Assembly (NCBI GenBank): GCA_900542155.1
Contig: UQMD01000001.1
Location: forward strand, 124,001-188,000
Source: an uncultured Collinsella sp.
GTDB lineage: Bacteria > Actinomycetota > Coriobacteriia > Coriobacteriales > Coriobacteriaceae
Length of the DNA: 64,000 nucleotides
Reading direction: 5' to 3'
Shown here: piece by piece, positions 43,017 to 58,305 of the stretch
Layout: every line of letters starts with the position of its first letter
Numbering within the stretch: the first letter of the stretch is position 1
The notes under the pieces: model-generated
The model's database searches: none
What the model was told of the DNA's origin: nothing
The model's input: the letters and a program-made list of their open reading frames with translations, nothing else
Translations under genes and position numbers: made by a program

Positions 43017-45116
43017 TTAGGCGTTCTTGCTCATGACCTCGTCCACGATGGACTTGGGCGCGGGCTCATAAGAGTCGAACTGCATCGTGTAGGATGCACG
43101 GCCCTGGGTCTGGGAGCGAAGGTCGGTAGCGTAACCGAACATCTCGCCCAGCGGCACCTTGGCACGGATGAGCTTGCTGTTCTTGCGATCCTCCATGCCC
43201 TCGATCTTGCCGCGGCGACCGGAGAGGTTGCCCATAACGTCGCCCATGTACTGCTCGGGGGTCTCGACCTCGACAGCCATGATCGGCTCGAGCAGCTGCG
43301 GATCGGACTTCTTGAGGGCGTCCTTGATAGCCATGGAACCGGCGATCTTGAAGGCGGCCTCGGAGGAGTCGACCTCGTGGTAAGAACCGTCGAACAGGGT
43401 GACCTTGACGTCGAGGACCGGGAAGCCGGCGATAACACCGGTGTTCAGGGCCTCCTGGATGCCCTTGTCGATGGACGGGATGTACTCCTTGGGCACGACG
43501 CCGCCGACGATAGCGTTGACGAACTCGTAGCCGAAGCCCTCCTCCATCTTCTCGAGCTTGATGACGGCGTGGCCGTACTGACCGCGACCACCGGACTGAC
43601 GGACGAACTTGCCCTCAGCCTTCTCGACGTCGTGACCAGCGGTCTCGCGGTAGGCAACCTGGGGCTTACCGACGTTAGCGTCAACCTTGAACTCGCGGAG
43701 CAGACGGTCGACGATGATCTCGAGGTGCAGCTCGCCCATGCCGGCGATGATGGTCTGGCCGGTCTCGTGGTTGGTGGACACCTGGAAGGTCGGGTCCTCC
43801 TCGGCGAGCTTGGTCAGAGCCAGGGACATCTTGTCCTGCTCGGCCTTGGTCTTGGGCTCGATGGCAACGTCAATAACGGGCTTAGCGAACTCGATCTTCT
43901 CGAGGACGATCTCCTTGCCCTCGGCGCACAGGGTGTCACCGGTGGTGGAGTTCTTGAAGCCGACGCAAGCGACGATGTCGCCGGCGGCAGCGTCGTCACG
44001 GTCGATACGCTCGGCGGCGTTCATCTCGAGGATGCGGCCGAGGCGCTCGCGCTGACCGTTGGAAGCGTTGACAACGTAGGAGCCGGACTCGGCGCGGCCG
44101 GAGTAAACGCGGACGTAGGTGAGCTTACCGACGAACGGGTCGGTCATGATCTTGAAGACCAGGCCGGAGAAGGGCTCGTCGAAGGAAGGATGACGCTGAA
44201 TCTCCTCGCCGGTGTCCGGATCGGTACCGGTGACGGCCTCGACGTCAAGCGGGCTGGGCAGGTAGTCGACGACAGCGTCGAGCAGCTCCTGAACGCCCTT
44301 GTTCTTGTAGGCGGAACCCACGAAGACGAGGTTGAGCTCGTTGGCCAGAACGCCCTTGCGCAGAGCAGCCTTGAGCTCCTCGACGGTGAAGTCCTCCTCC
44401 ATGAGGATCTTCTCCATGAGCTCGTCGTCAAAGCTGGCAGCAGCGTCGAGGAGCTCCTCGCGCTTGGTGGCAGCGATGTCGGCAAACTCAGCCGGGATCT
44501 CGTCCATCGGCTCGGGGTAGGTCATACCCTTCTCGTCGGCCTTGAAGTCCCATGCAGTCATGGTGACCAGGTCGATGACGCCCCAGAAGTTGTCCTCGGC
44601 GCCCATCGGGACCTGAGCGGCCACGGCGTTGGCGTCGAGACGATCCTTCATGGTCTCGATAGCGTTGAAGAAGTCAGCGCCCACGCGGTCATACTTGTTG
44701 ATGAAGGCGATGCGGGGGACGTTGAAGGTAGAAGCCTGACGCCAAACGGTCTCAGACTGGGGCTGAACGCCGGCAACGGCGTCGAAGACGGCGACAGCGC
44801 CATCGAGGACGCGCAGGCAGCGCTCGACCTCGGCGGTGAAGTCAACGTGGCCCGGGGTGTCGATGATCTGGATGCGGTAGTCCTTACCGTCCTTGTTCCA
44901 GAAGCACGTGGTAGCAGCGGAGGTAATGGTTACGCCGCGCTCCTGCTCCTGAACCATCCAGTCCATGGTGGCAGCGCCCTCATGGACCTCACCGATCTTG
45001 TGGGTCTTACCGGTGTAGTAAAGAATACGCTCGGTCGTGGTGGTCTTACCGGCATCGATGTGAGCCATGATGCCGATGTTACGGGTATCGGAAAGCTTGT
45101 ACTTAGGCTTAGCCAT
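43017..45116 (-). CDS. fusA: Elongation factor G
   Basis: 699-residue translocase GTPase. G1 is AHIDAGKTTTTERIL, G3 DTPGHVDFTAEVE and G4 NKYDRVGADF (NKYD form). Domains II-V follow, with RVYSGRAESGSYV and SGGRGQYGHAVI. Length is standard. It lies 19 bp after rpsG. No second EF-G copy is in the window. Confidence 0.97.
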   Translation of the reverse strand: MAKPKYKLSDTRNIGIMAHIDAGKTTTTERILYYTGKTHKIGEVHEGAATMDWMVQEQERGVTITSAATTCFWNKDGKDYRIQIIDTPGHVDFTAEVERCLRVLDGAVAVFDAVAGVQPQSETVWRQASTFNVPRIAFINKYDRVGADFFNAIETMKDRLDANAVAAQVPMGAEDNFWGVIDLVTMTAWDFKADEKGMTYPEPMDEIPAEFADIAATKREELLDAAASFDDELMEKILMEEDFTVEELKAALRKGVLANELNLVFVGSAYKNKGVQELLDAVVDYLPSPLDVEAVTGTDPDTGEEIQRHPSFDEPFSGLVFKIMTDPFVGKLTYVRVYSGRAESGSYVVNASNGQRERLGRILEMNAAERIDRDDAAAGDIVACVGFKNSTTGDTLCAEGKEIVLEKIEFAKPVIDVAIEPKTKAEQDKMSLALTKLAEEDPTFQVSTNHETGQTIIAGMGELHLEIIVDRLLREFKVDANVGKPQVAYRETAGHDVEKAEGKFVRQSGGRGQYGHAVIKLEKMEEGFGYEFVNAIVGGVVPKEYIPSIDKGIQEALNTGVIAGFPVLDVKVTLFDGSYHEVDSSEAAFKIAGSMAIKDALKKSDPQLLEPIMAVEVETPEQYMGDVMGNLSGRRGKIEGMEDRKNSKLIRAKVPLGEMFGYATDLRSQTQGRASYTMQFDSYEPAPKSIVDEVMSKNA

Positions 45117-45135
45117 GTTAGTTCCTTACCTTAAC

Positions 45136-45609
45136 TTACCAACGATAGTGAGAGAACGCGCGGTTGGCCTCGGCCATCTTGAAGACGTCCTCACGCTTCT
45201 TGACGGAAGCGCCCAGGCCGTTGGAAGCGTCGAGGATCTCGTTGGCGAGACGCTCGGCCATGGTCTTCTCCTTGCGAGCGCGGGAGAAGTTGACGATCCA
45301 GCGGATACCCAGAGCGGTGGAACGACGGGAGTTGACCTCCATCGGGACCTGATAGGTAGCGCCACCGACACGCTTGGGCTTAACCTCGAGCGTGGGCTTG
45401 ACGTTGTCCATAGCCTTCTTGAAGGTAGCGAGAGCGTCGCCACCCTCGGACTTCTCGGCAACGATCTCGAAAGCGGTGTAAACGATGCGCTCAGCGGTGG
45501 CCTTCTTGCCGTCAAGAAGGACCTTGTTGATGAGCTGAGTCACCAGGCGGTTGTTGTAAACGGCGTCAGGCTGAACCTCACGACGATTAGCTGCTGCACG
45601 ACGCGGCAT
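45136..45609 (-). CDS. rpsG: 30S ribosomal protein S7
   Basis: 157 residues; MPRRAAANRREVQPDAVYN and the RNA-binding GGATYQVPMEVNSRRSTAL are present. It nucleates head assembly and in E. coli regulates the str operon. It lies 73 bp downstream of rpsL. Confidence 0.97.
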   Translation of the reverse strand: MPRRAAANRREVQPDAVYNNRLVTQLINKVLLDGKKATAERIVYTAFEIVAEKSEGGDALATFKKAMDNVKPTLEVKPKRVGGATYQVPMEVNSRRSTALGIRWIVNFSRARKEKTMAERLANEILDASNGLGASVKKREDVFKMAEANRAFSHYRW

Positions 45610-45682
45610 GTGAAATCTCCTTAAGTGTCTACCGTGCGGCGCTTAGGCGGCACACGGCGAAAGTATCAAAACGTTATCTGGC

Positions 45683-46060
45683 TTATTTAGCCTTGGGGCG
45701 CTTAGCACCGTACTTGGAACGGGCCTGCATACGGTTCTGGACCGGAGCAGCGTCGTAGGCGCCACGGATGACGTGATAACGGACACCAGGGAGGTCACGG
45801 ACACGACCGCCGCGGACGAGCACGATGGAGTGCTCCTGCAGGTTGTGGCCCTCACCCGGGATGTAAGCAGTAACTTCGATGCCGTTGACAAGGCGAACAC
45901 GGGCAACCTTACGAAGAGCCGAGTTCGGCTTCTTGGGGCTCGTGGTGAAGACGCGGGTGCACACGCCGCGCTTCTGGGAGTTGTGCTGCAGAGCAGCGTT
46001 CTTGGACTTCTTGGGCACGGAACGACGGCCCTGGCGAACCAGCTGGTTAATAGTAGGCAA
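45683..46060 (-). CDS. rpsL: 30S ribosomal protein S12
   Basis: 125 residues, decoding-centre protein. PKKPNSALRKVARVRL keeps the Lys at E. coli position 43. The second streptomycin-critical site (Lys88) reads Arg in RGGRVRDLPGVRYH, a substitution known to give streptomycin resistance in other bacteria. The start is TTG 46060 with AAGGAG 6 bp upstream. Confidence 0.96.
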   Translation of the reverse strand: MPTINQLVRQGRRSVPKKSKNAALQHNSQKRGVCTRVFTTSPKKPNSALRKVARVRLVNGIEVTAYIPGEGHNLQEHSIVLVRGGRVRDLPGVRYHVIRGAYDAAPVQNRMQARSKYGAKRPKAK

Positions 46061-46153
46061 AGCGTACTCCTTCTCGAATGATTCCAGCTTTCTGTAAAGT
46101 GCAACGGCTTGAATCGAGGGGTCAGCATCCCCCTACGAAACACGCAGTTCGAT

Positions 46154-46182
46154 AGGATACGTGGCGTTAGCTGTGCCGTCAA
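46154..46182 (-). promoter_or_regulatory. rpsL promoter
   Basis: On the minus strand TTGACG (46182-46177) and TATCCT (46159-46154) are separated by 17 bp, about 95 bp upstream of rpsL. A partial copy of the rplC/rplB dyad motif lies immediately upstream (46183-46206). Confidence 0.75.
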
Positions 46183-46265
46183 CAGACCACGCCGCCGGGC
46201 GTATCCCAAAATTGGCACATTTCCGCAAAGCCTACACAAAAGGAATCCCCTCCTGTGCGCGCTGG

Positions 46266-46405
46266 CGGATCCCCGGCCCGGGCGGCCCGCTGTTTAAGTT
46301 TGCTGCTCTACAGTCCTGCGCAAGACGGAAAGCACATTAAGTGCTTTCCTTTGCGTGCGGAACTCGCGACAAACTTAACCCCGCGCCGCCCGGACCGGGA
46401 ATCCG
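46266..46405. repeat. Foldback element copy 3 (upstream of rpsL)
   Basis: The core 46303-46369 is identical to copy 1 except at the ragged left edge (CTGCTCTACAGTCC). Arms 46266-46302 and 46370-46405 pair well at the inner TTAAGTTTG and the outer CGGAT-CCCGG-CCGGGCGGC segment, with mismatches between, so they are more decayed than copy 2. Confidence 0.88.
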
Positions 46406-46430
46406 ACGCGCTCGTCGGGGCAACGTTACC

Positions 46431-46465
46431 TGCCAAAAAGGGACAGGTTTGTTTTGGTCGGTTTT
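46431..46465 (+). repeat. 35-bp dispersed repeat, copy A
   Basis: TGCCAAAAAGGGACAGGTTT starts a 35-bp stretch that matches the reverse complement of 48378-48412 at 33 of 35 bases. The two copies lie in opposite orientation on either side of the ECF sigma/anti-sigma pair. Confidence 0.88.
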
Positions 46466-46530
46466 ATCTGCGGAAACGTCGCGCTCCAGCGGTGATCCGC
46501 CCTCATCTGTCATAGGAAAATCGGCGGCGC

Positions 46531-46661
46531 TTTCGGAAGTATGCGGCAAATTCTGGACCTGCCGAGCACGCCGGGGTTTTGCGATAATAAACCCGCAGGT
46601 AGAGCGCTTGAGCATATGCGGTGTGGTCGACCCATCGAGATTTTGCCGCATACTTCCGAAA
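46531..46661. repeat. Perfect 20-bp inverted repeat with 91-bp spacer
   Basis: TTTCGGAAGTATGCGGCAAA at 46531-46550 is the exact complement of 46642-46661. Short inner pairings such as ACCTG/CAGGT exist. No reading frame accounts for it. Located between the anti-sigma terminator and foldback copy 3. Confidence 0.85.
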
Positions 46662-46706
46662 TTCAGGCGAATATCGCTCAAAATAACCGTCCATATAACG
46701 CAAAAT

Positions 46707-46735
46707 AGGCCGCTTCCCCTCTTGGGAAGCGGCCT
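46707..46735 (-). terminator. Terminator after anti-sigma gene
   Basis: AGGCCGCTTCCC pairs with GGGAAGCGGCCT across a five-base loop; ATTTTG follows on the minus strand. It lies 7 bp past the stop at 46742. Confidence 0.88.
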
Positions 46736-46741
46736 CAAGCC

Positions 46742-47818
46742 TTACGAATAGACGATGGTAAAGGGTACTTTCGTTTCGGTCTCCCCCGTTGATGTGTACC
46801 TCGCGCCCTCGAGGGTTACCGAGACCACTTGATCGACATCAATCAACTTCGTTGGCACCCAGATGTTCTCTCCGCTATTGCGCGTATAAGAAAAATATAA
46901 GTTGAACGCCCCTGCGTCGTCATCTTCGATAATCTGCTCCGATCCATCCTTGTAGGTAACCGTCAACTTCTTCGTGACTGCGTCAATGCCCAGATCATCG
47001 ATGTGCGTCTGGATGGAAAACGGGCTGATCTCGAGAGGCGTGTCATCGGAGCGGAGTTCCTTAGTATCGACGTACGCTTCAACGCTAAACTCGGGTGTCG
47101 ATGCCTCGAACGGCTTCGCATCCTCTCCTTCGCCCTCGGTCCACGAGATATTCCAGGTGACCGCATGTTGAAAACCTCGCTCGCGATCCATAGAAGCAAA
47201 GTACATCGTGCCATTAATGACAGTATCGCTTGATGTGTCCTTATCAATGGTGCAGCGTGTATCAGCCCATTCCTCGCCGAAGTTCATGCTGGGTGTACCG
47301 ATGCCTTGTTCTTCTTCACCATAGAGAACAAGTTCGCCTGTCTCTGCTGCCGGCTTGTAGTAGTTAACACCATTTGGATTGGACAGCGTAAACGTCACAG
47401 CACCGCAGCCGTTTTGGTCGATAGCCATATCATGAATGTCGAGTGTATAGCCGTTGCCCTCGACGGACAGATTGACCTTCTGTACTGAACCCTCCAAGCT
47501 TTGGGGCGCGATACCATCACCAAACTCTCTGGTGTAGGTATATTTAGTCCCCGACGAGCCACCTTGAGTCCAGGTAACGGACTCTCCGTTGCCATGGTTT
47601 CCCCAGGCAGAGGCAAAATAACTGGAATTGACAACAGCGTAGGCGACCCCTCCGGTCGCCAGCACTCCGGCAAGACATCCGATTACGGCAACATACAGAG
47701 GCTTCGCGTGACCCTTTCGGCGAAGCGGCTCGCCAGCAGCGGCATAAAGAACACGGTCAGCAAGATCGCTATCGGCTTGGACGGACTCGAAGGCCTGCTT
47801 GATCTGGTTGGATTTCAC
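46742..47818 (-). CDS. DUF4179-type anti-sigma factor
   Basis: 358 residues. A cytoplasmic N-terminus (1-38) is followed by one membrane helix (about 40-63, LYVAVIGCLAGVLATGGVAY) and an extracytoplasmic beta-rich domain with many Asp, Glu and Thr residues. This matches DUF4179 proteins paired with ECF sigma factors. The start is GTG 47818 behind GAGGAGGG and lies inside the sigma gene's last 50 bp, so translation is probably coupled. It likely holds the sigma factor until an envelope signal arrives. Confidence 0.82.
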   Translation of the reverse strand: MKSNQIKQAFESVQADSDLADRVLYAAAGEPLRRKGHAKPLYVAVIGCLAGVLATGGVAYAVVNSSYFASAWGNHGNGESVTWTQGGSSGTKYTYTREFGDGIAPQSLEGSVQKVNLSVEGNGYTLDIHDMAIDQNGCGAVTFTLSNPNGVNYYKPAAETGELVLYGEEEQGIGTPSMNFGEEWADTRCTIDKDTSSDTVINGTMYFASMDRERGFQHAVTWNISWTEGEGEDAKPFEASTPEFSVEAYVDTKELRSDDTPLEISPFSIQTHIDDLGIDAVTKKLTVTYKDGSEQIIEDDDAGAFNLYFSYTRNSGENIWVPTKLIDVDQVVSVTLEGARYTSTGETETKVPFTIVYS

Positions 47819-48287
47819 GGTCGCCCTCCTCTAGGATGAACTTGAGCTTCGATCTGCCGCGAGCTAAACGCGTTCGAACGGTCGCGGCTGGCACATGCAG
47901 TAACTCGGCAATTTCTGAAGTCGAGAAGCCCAGATAGTAATAGAGCACGATAGGAATACGGAATCGCTCCGGAAGTCGCATAACGTCTGACAGGACCGCC
48001 TTGGTCTCCTCCTGCGCCGTCGAAAGCGAATCGGCCAGATTCTCAATATCCTCCACGCGCCTCCATGGCTTTCGAAAGAGAGATTTACATTCATTGATCG
48101 TGACCCGGATAAGCCATCGACGAAGATGCTCCCAGTTTTCAAATTGCGCGTCGCTTTTGAGCAACTTAAGAAAGACGTCTTGAGCGACATCGTCGGCGTC
48201 AGCGCGATCACGCAGATACGTCAATGCGATCCGAAACACGACATCCCGGTGGTCTTCGACCGCCTGTCTAAAAGCTTGTTCTTCCAT
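47769..48287 (-). CDS. ECF-type sigma-70 family RNA polymerase sigma factor
   Basis: 172 residues. Region 2 (about 5-45) has RIALTYLRDRADADDVAQDVF; region 4 (about 105-155) has LPERFRIPIVLYYYLGFS and IAELLHVPAATVRTRLARGR. ATG 48287 has a near-perfect GGGAGGTGATT site; a longer frame to 48512 is not credible. It forms an operon with the anti-sigma gene and has an ECF-like promoter upstream, suggesting self-activation. Confidence 0.92.
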   Translation of the reverse strand: MEEQAFRQAVEDHRDVVFRIALTYLRDRADADDVAQDVFLKLLKSDAQFENWEHLRRWLIRVTINECKSLFRKPWRRVEDIENLADSLSTAQEETKAVLSDVMRLPERFRIPIVLYYYLGFSTSEIAELLHVPAATVRTRLARGRSKLKFILEEGDREIQPDQAGLRVRPSR

Positions 48288-48335
48288 AATCACCTCCCGG
48301 TGACGCTGATGGTTCTTGATGAGGTCCTCACCATA

Positions 48336-48364
48336 GATACGCTTTGGCCGAACGAAATGTTTCA
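48336..48364 (-). promoter_or_regulatory. ECF-type promoter upstream of the sigma gene
   Basis: On the minus strand TGAAACATTT (TGAAAC at 48364-48359) is followed after 17 bp by CGTATC (48341-48336). This is close to the consensus of Bacillus ECF factors such as SigW (TGAAAC, 16 bp, CGTA). It predicts a leader of about 40 nt before ATG 48287. Confidence 0.7.
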
Positions 48365-48377
48365 AATCCAAGCAGGA

Positions 48378-48412
48378 AAAACCTACCAAAATAAACCTGT
48401 CCCTTTTTGGCA
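48378..48412 (-). repeat. 35-bp dispersed repeat, copy B
   Basis: Inverted copy of 46431-46465 (33/35 identical). It starts 14 bp upstream of the ECF-type -35 element, so it might also serve as an upstream control site. Confidence 0.85.
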
Positions 48413-48453
48413 AGGGATCAACGGAACGCAACAGGTTGAGCATACGCAAGCGA

Positions 48454-48554
48454 GCGGCCCCCAGAGCGTACAAGATGGCATGAAAAAGGCAGGGCATTGA
48501 CCTTTTGGTCATGCCCTGCCTTTTGAATGACAGATTGTAGCTCTGGGGGCCGCG
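48454..48554. terminator. rpoC terminator nested in a larger inverted repeat
   Basis: Inner hairpin 48484-48524 (AAAAGGCAGGGCAT with ATGCCCTGCCTTTT) is a classic bidirectional terminator. Outer arms 48454-48474 and 48535-48554 (GCGGCCCCCAGAGC with GCTCTGGGGGCCGC) enclose it. The rest of 48288-48597 is the sigma promoter region described separately. Confidence 0.88.
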
Positions 48555-48597
48555 CAGCGACGGAGGTCGCCGCCGTTCGTTAGAACGGCGGAACTAG

Positions 48598-53076
<4,479 letters not shown>

Positions 53077-53082
53077 AGTCAA

Positions 53083-56574
<3,492 letters not shown>

Positions 56575-56647
56575 CAGGTTTTTCCTCCTTCACGGAAATG
56601 CTCGGTGGGTTGGCGAGGCATAGCTTCGCCAGTTATCGCAACCTAAT

Positions 56648-56675
56648 AGTTTATCAGGTACCGACCGTTGAGCAA
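56648..56675 (-). promoter_or_regulatory. Possible rpoB promoter
   Basis: Minus strand TTGCTC (56675-56670), 16 bp, TAAACT (56653-56648), about 75 bp upstream of rpoB. A moderate match to the housekeeping consensus. Confidence 0.45.
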
Positions 56676-56835
56676 GAAAAGCCTTGACGCGATTGAGTTT
56701 TTGGAGTAGCAAAGTTTTTCGACAGAAAATGTGCAGGTAGATAGGTATGTACCGAACATCTGTTCATATATTTTCTGTGAACAGTTCTGCTGATGCGGGC
56801 TGCCGACGACGGAATGGCGGCGAGGATTGATCAGG

Positions 56836-57008
56836 CGGAAGCTGCGTCCCGTTTTGAGGCCTCAAACTGGGACGCAGTTTCCGGTTGTGCCCTGTTTGGG
56901 AAAGCATATCCCGTTCTGAGCCGAAATTCCGGGTCGCACTTTCCGCTATGGGCCCTAACCGGAAAGCGCGTCCCAGAATTCGATCAAATTGTGGGTCGCA
57001 CTTTCCGG
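56836..57008. repeat. Array of three GGAAAGYGCGTCCC hairpins
   Basis: Unit a (56836-56884) pairs GGAAGCTGCGTCCC and GGGACGCAGTTTCC; unit b (about 56897-56945) pairs GGAAAGCATATCCC with GGGTCGCACTTTCC; unit c (56959-57008) pairs CCGGAAAGCGCGTCCCA with TGGGTCGCACTTTCCGG. Centres are about 60 bp apart. Same architecture as the TGTAACA array at 22.0-22.2 kb, different sequence. Lies between galU and rpoB. Confidence 0.85.
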
Positions 57009-57036
57009 AGCCACGATTGCAGCCCGAACAAAAAAA

Positions 57037-57063
57037 CGGGCGCGAACCGAGATCCACGCCCGT
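57037..57063 (-). terminator. galU terminator
   Basis: ACGGGCG pairs with CGCCCGT; an A-run at 57030-57036 gives the U-run on the minus strand. Confidence 0.82.
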
Positions 57064-57083
57064 AAATGTCGATGCCCGAAGGC

Positions 57084-57992
57084 TTACTTACGCATCAAGC
57101 CGCCGCGCTCGTCGATGGCGTCCCAGAAGGCATCGGCAAAGCGGGGGTCGCTTGCGGCCATGAGGGCGTTGGTGGCCATCCAGCCAGACGGGGTACCAGT
57201 GTCGTAGCCCGAGAGCGGATCGATGACGACAGCGTACATGGCCTCGCGGTCGAGCGAACGTGCCATGGCGTCGGTCAGCTGAATCTCGCCGCCCTTACCG
57301 GCCTGCTGATCGGCCAGCAGGTCCATGACCAGCGGGCTCAGCAGGTAGCGACCGACGATGTACAGGTTGGACGGAGCCGCCTCGGGAGCGGGCTTCTCCA
57401 CCAGGCCGCCGATGCGCCACACGGCACCCGGCTCGGCATCGGCAACGCCCTCGGCGCCCTCGAGCGAACCGACGCGCTCGCCGGCGATAACGCCATAGCG
57501 GCTGACTTCCTCGGGCGAGCAAGCAGCGACGGCGATAACCGAAGCGCCACCGTGCTCCTTGGAAACGGCGAGCATCTTGTCGCAGATGTCGCGGTTAGGC
57601 ACAACGTAGTCGCCCAGAAGAACCAGGAAGTTCTCCCCTGCCACGGCGTCGGCAGCAGAGCGGATAGCATGGCCGAGGCCCTTGGGCTCGTACTGATAAC
57701 GGAAGTCGACCGGCATACCGCCAGCGTGGGCGACGGCATCGGCATAGGCGTTCTTGCCGCGCTCGCGCAGCAGGTTCTCGAGCGAGCGGTCGGGCTGGAA
57801 ATAGCTCAGCAGCTCGGGCTTACCGGGCGAGGTAACGATGATGGCATCGTCGACCTCCTCGGGGTCGAGTGCCTCCTCAACGACATACTGAATGACCGGC
57901 TTGTCGAGCACCGGCAGCATCTCTTTGGGCGTGCACTTGGTGCCAGGCAGAAAACGCGTGCCAAGACCGGCGGCGGGGATGATTGCCTTCAT
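57084..57992 (-). CDS. galU: UTP-glucose-1-phosphate uridylyltransferase
   Basis: 302 residues. KAIIPAAGLGTRFLPGTKC is the nucleotide-binding start, with the substrate Lys in MLPVLDKPVIQYVVEEAL and VLLGDYVVPN at the metal site. It makes UDP-glucose for cell-surface polymers. ATG 57992 is preferred over TTG 58001 by spacing to AAAGGATCC. Its insertion between rplL and rpoB is atypical. Confidence 0.92.
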   Translation of the reverse strand: MKAIIPAAGLGTRFLPGTKCTPKEMLPVLDKPVIQYVVEEALDPEEVDDAIIVTSPGKPELLSYFQPDRSLENLLRERGKNAYADAVAHAGGMPVDFRYQYEPKGLGHAIRSAADAVAGENFLVLLGDYVVPNRDICDKMLAVSKEHGGASVIAVAACSPEEVSRYGVIAGERVGSLEGAEGVADAEPGAVWRIGGLVEKPAPEAAPSNLYIVGRYLLSPLVMDLLADQQAGKGGEIQLTDAMARSLDREAMYAVVIDPLSGYDTGTPSGWMATNALMAASDPRFADAFWDAIDERGGLMRK

Positions 57993-58249
57993 GTTATTCA
58001 AGGATCCTTTCGCAGGCGCAGAATGCGCCCTGTGCGTGCGGCACGGCGGCCGCAGACCAAATTGCGATACCGAAGTATCTTACCGCCGGAGACATACGTC
58101 GCCGTAAGGCAAACGCAATTCTTCAGCAGGTCAACGCAAATTATTGCTCGAATGGTGCAATTTTACGCCCCAGCGGTAACGGGATTGGCACGGCGAAGAC
58201 AACGGTGTTCTGCATGCCGAGCAATGGGAATGAGGGGTCATAACAAAAA

Positions 58250-58278
58250 AGACGGGGCTCGCATAGCGAGTCCCGTCT
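58250..58278 (-). terminator. rplJL terminator
   Basis: AGACGGGGCTCGC pairs with GCGAGTCCCGTCT; AAAAAA at 58244-58249 supplies the U-run on the minus strand. The rest of 57993-58305 is the galU upstream region, with no other feature seen. Confidence 0.9.
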
Positions 58279-58305
58279 GCAAAGAAATCTGGCGAGAAAG
58301 CCTGA

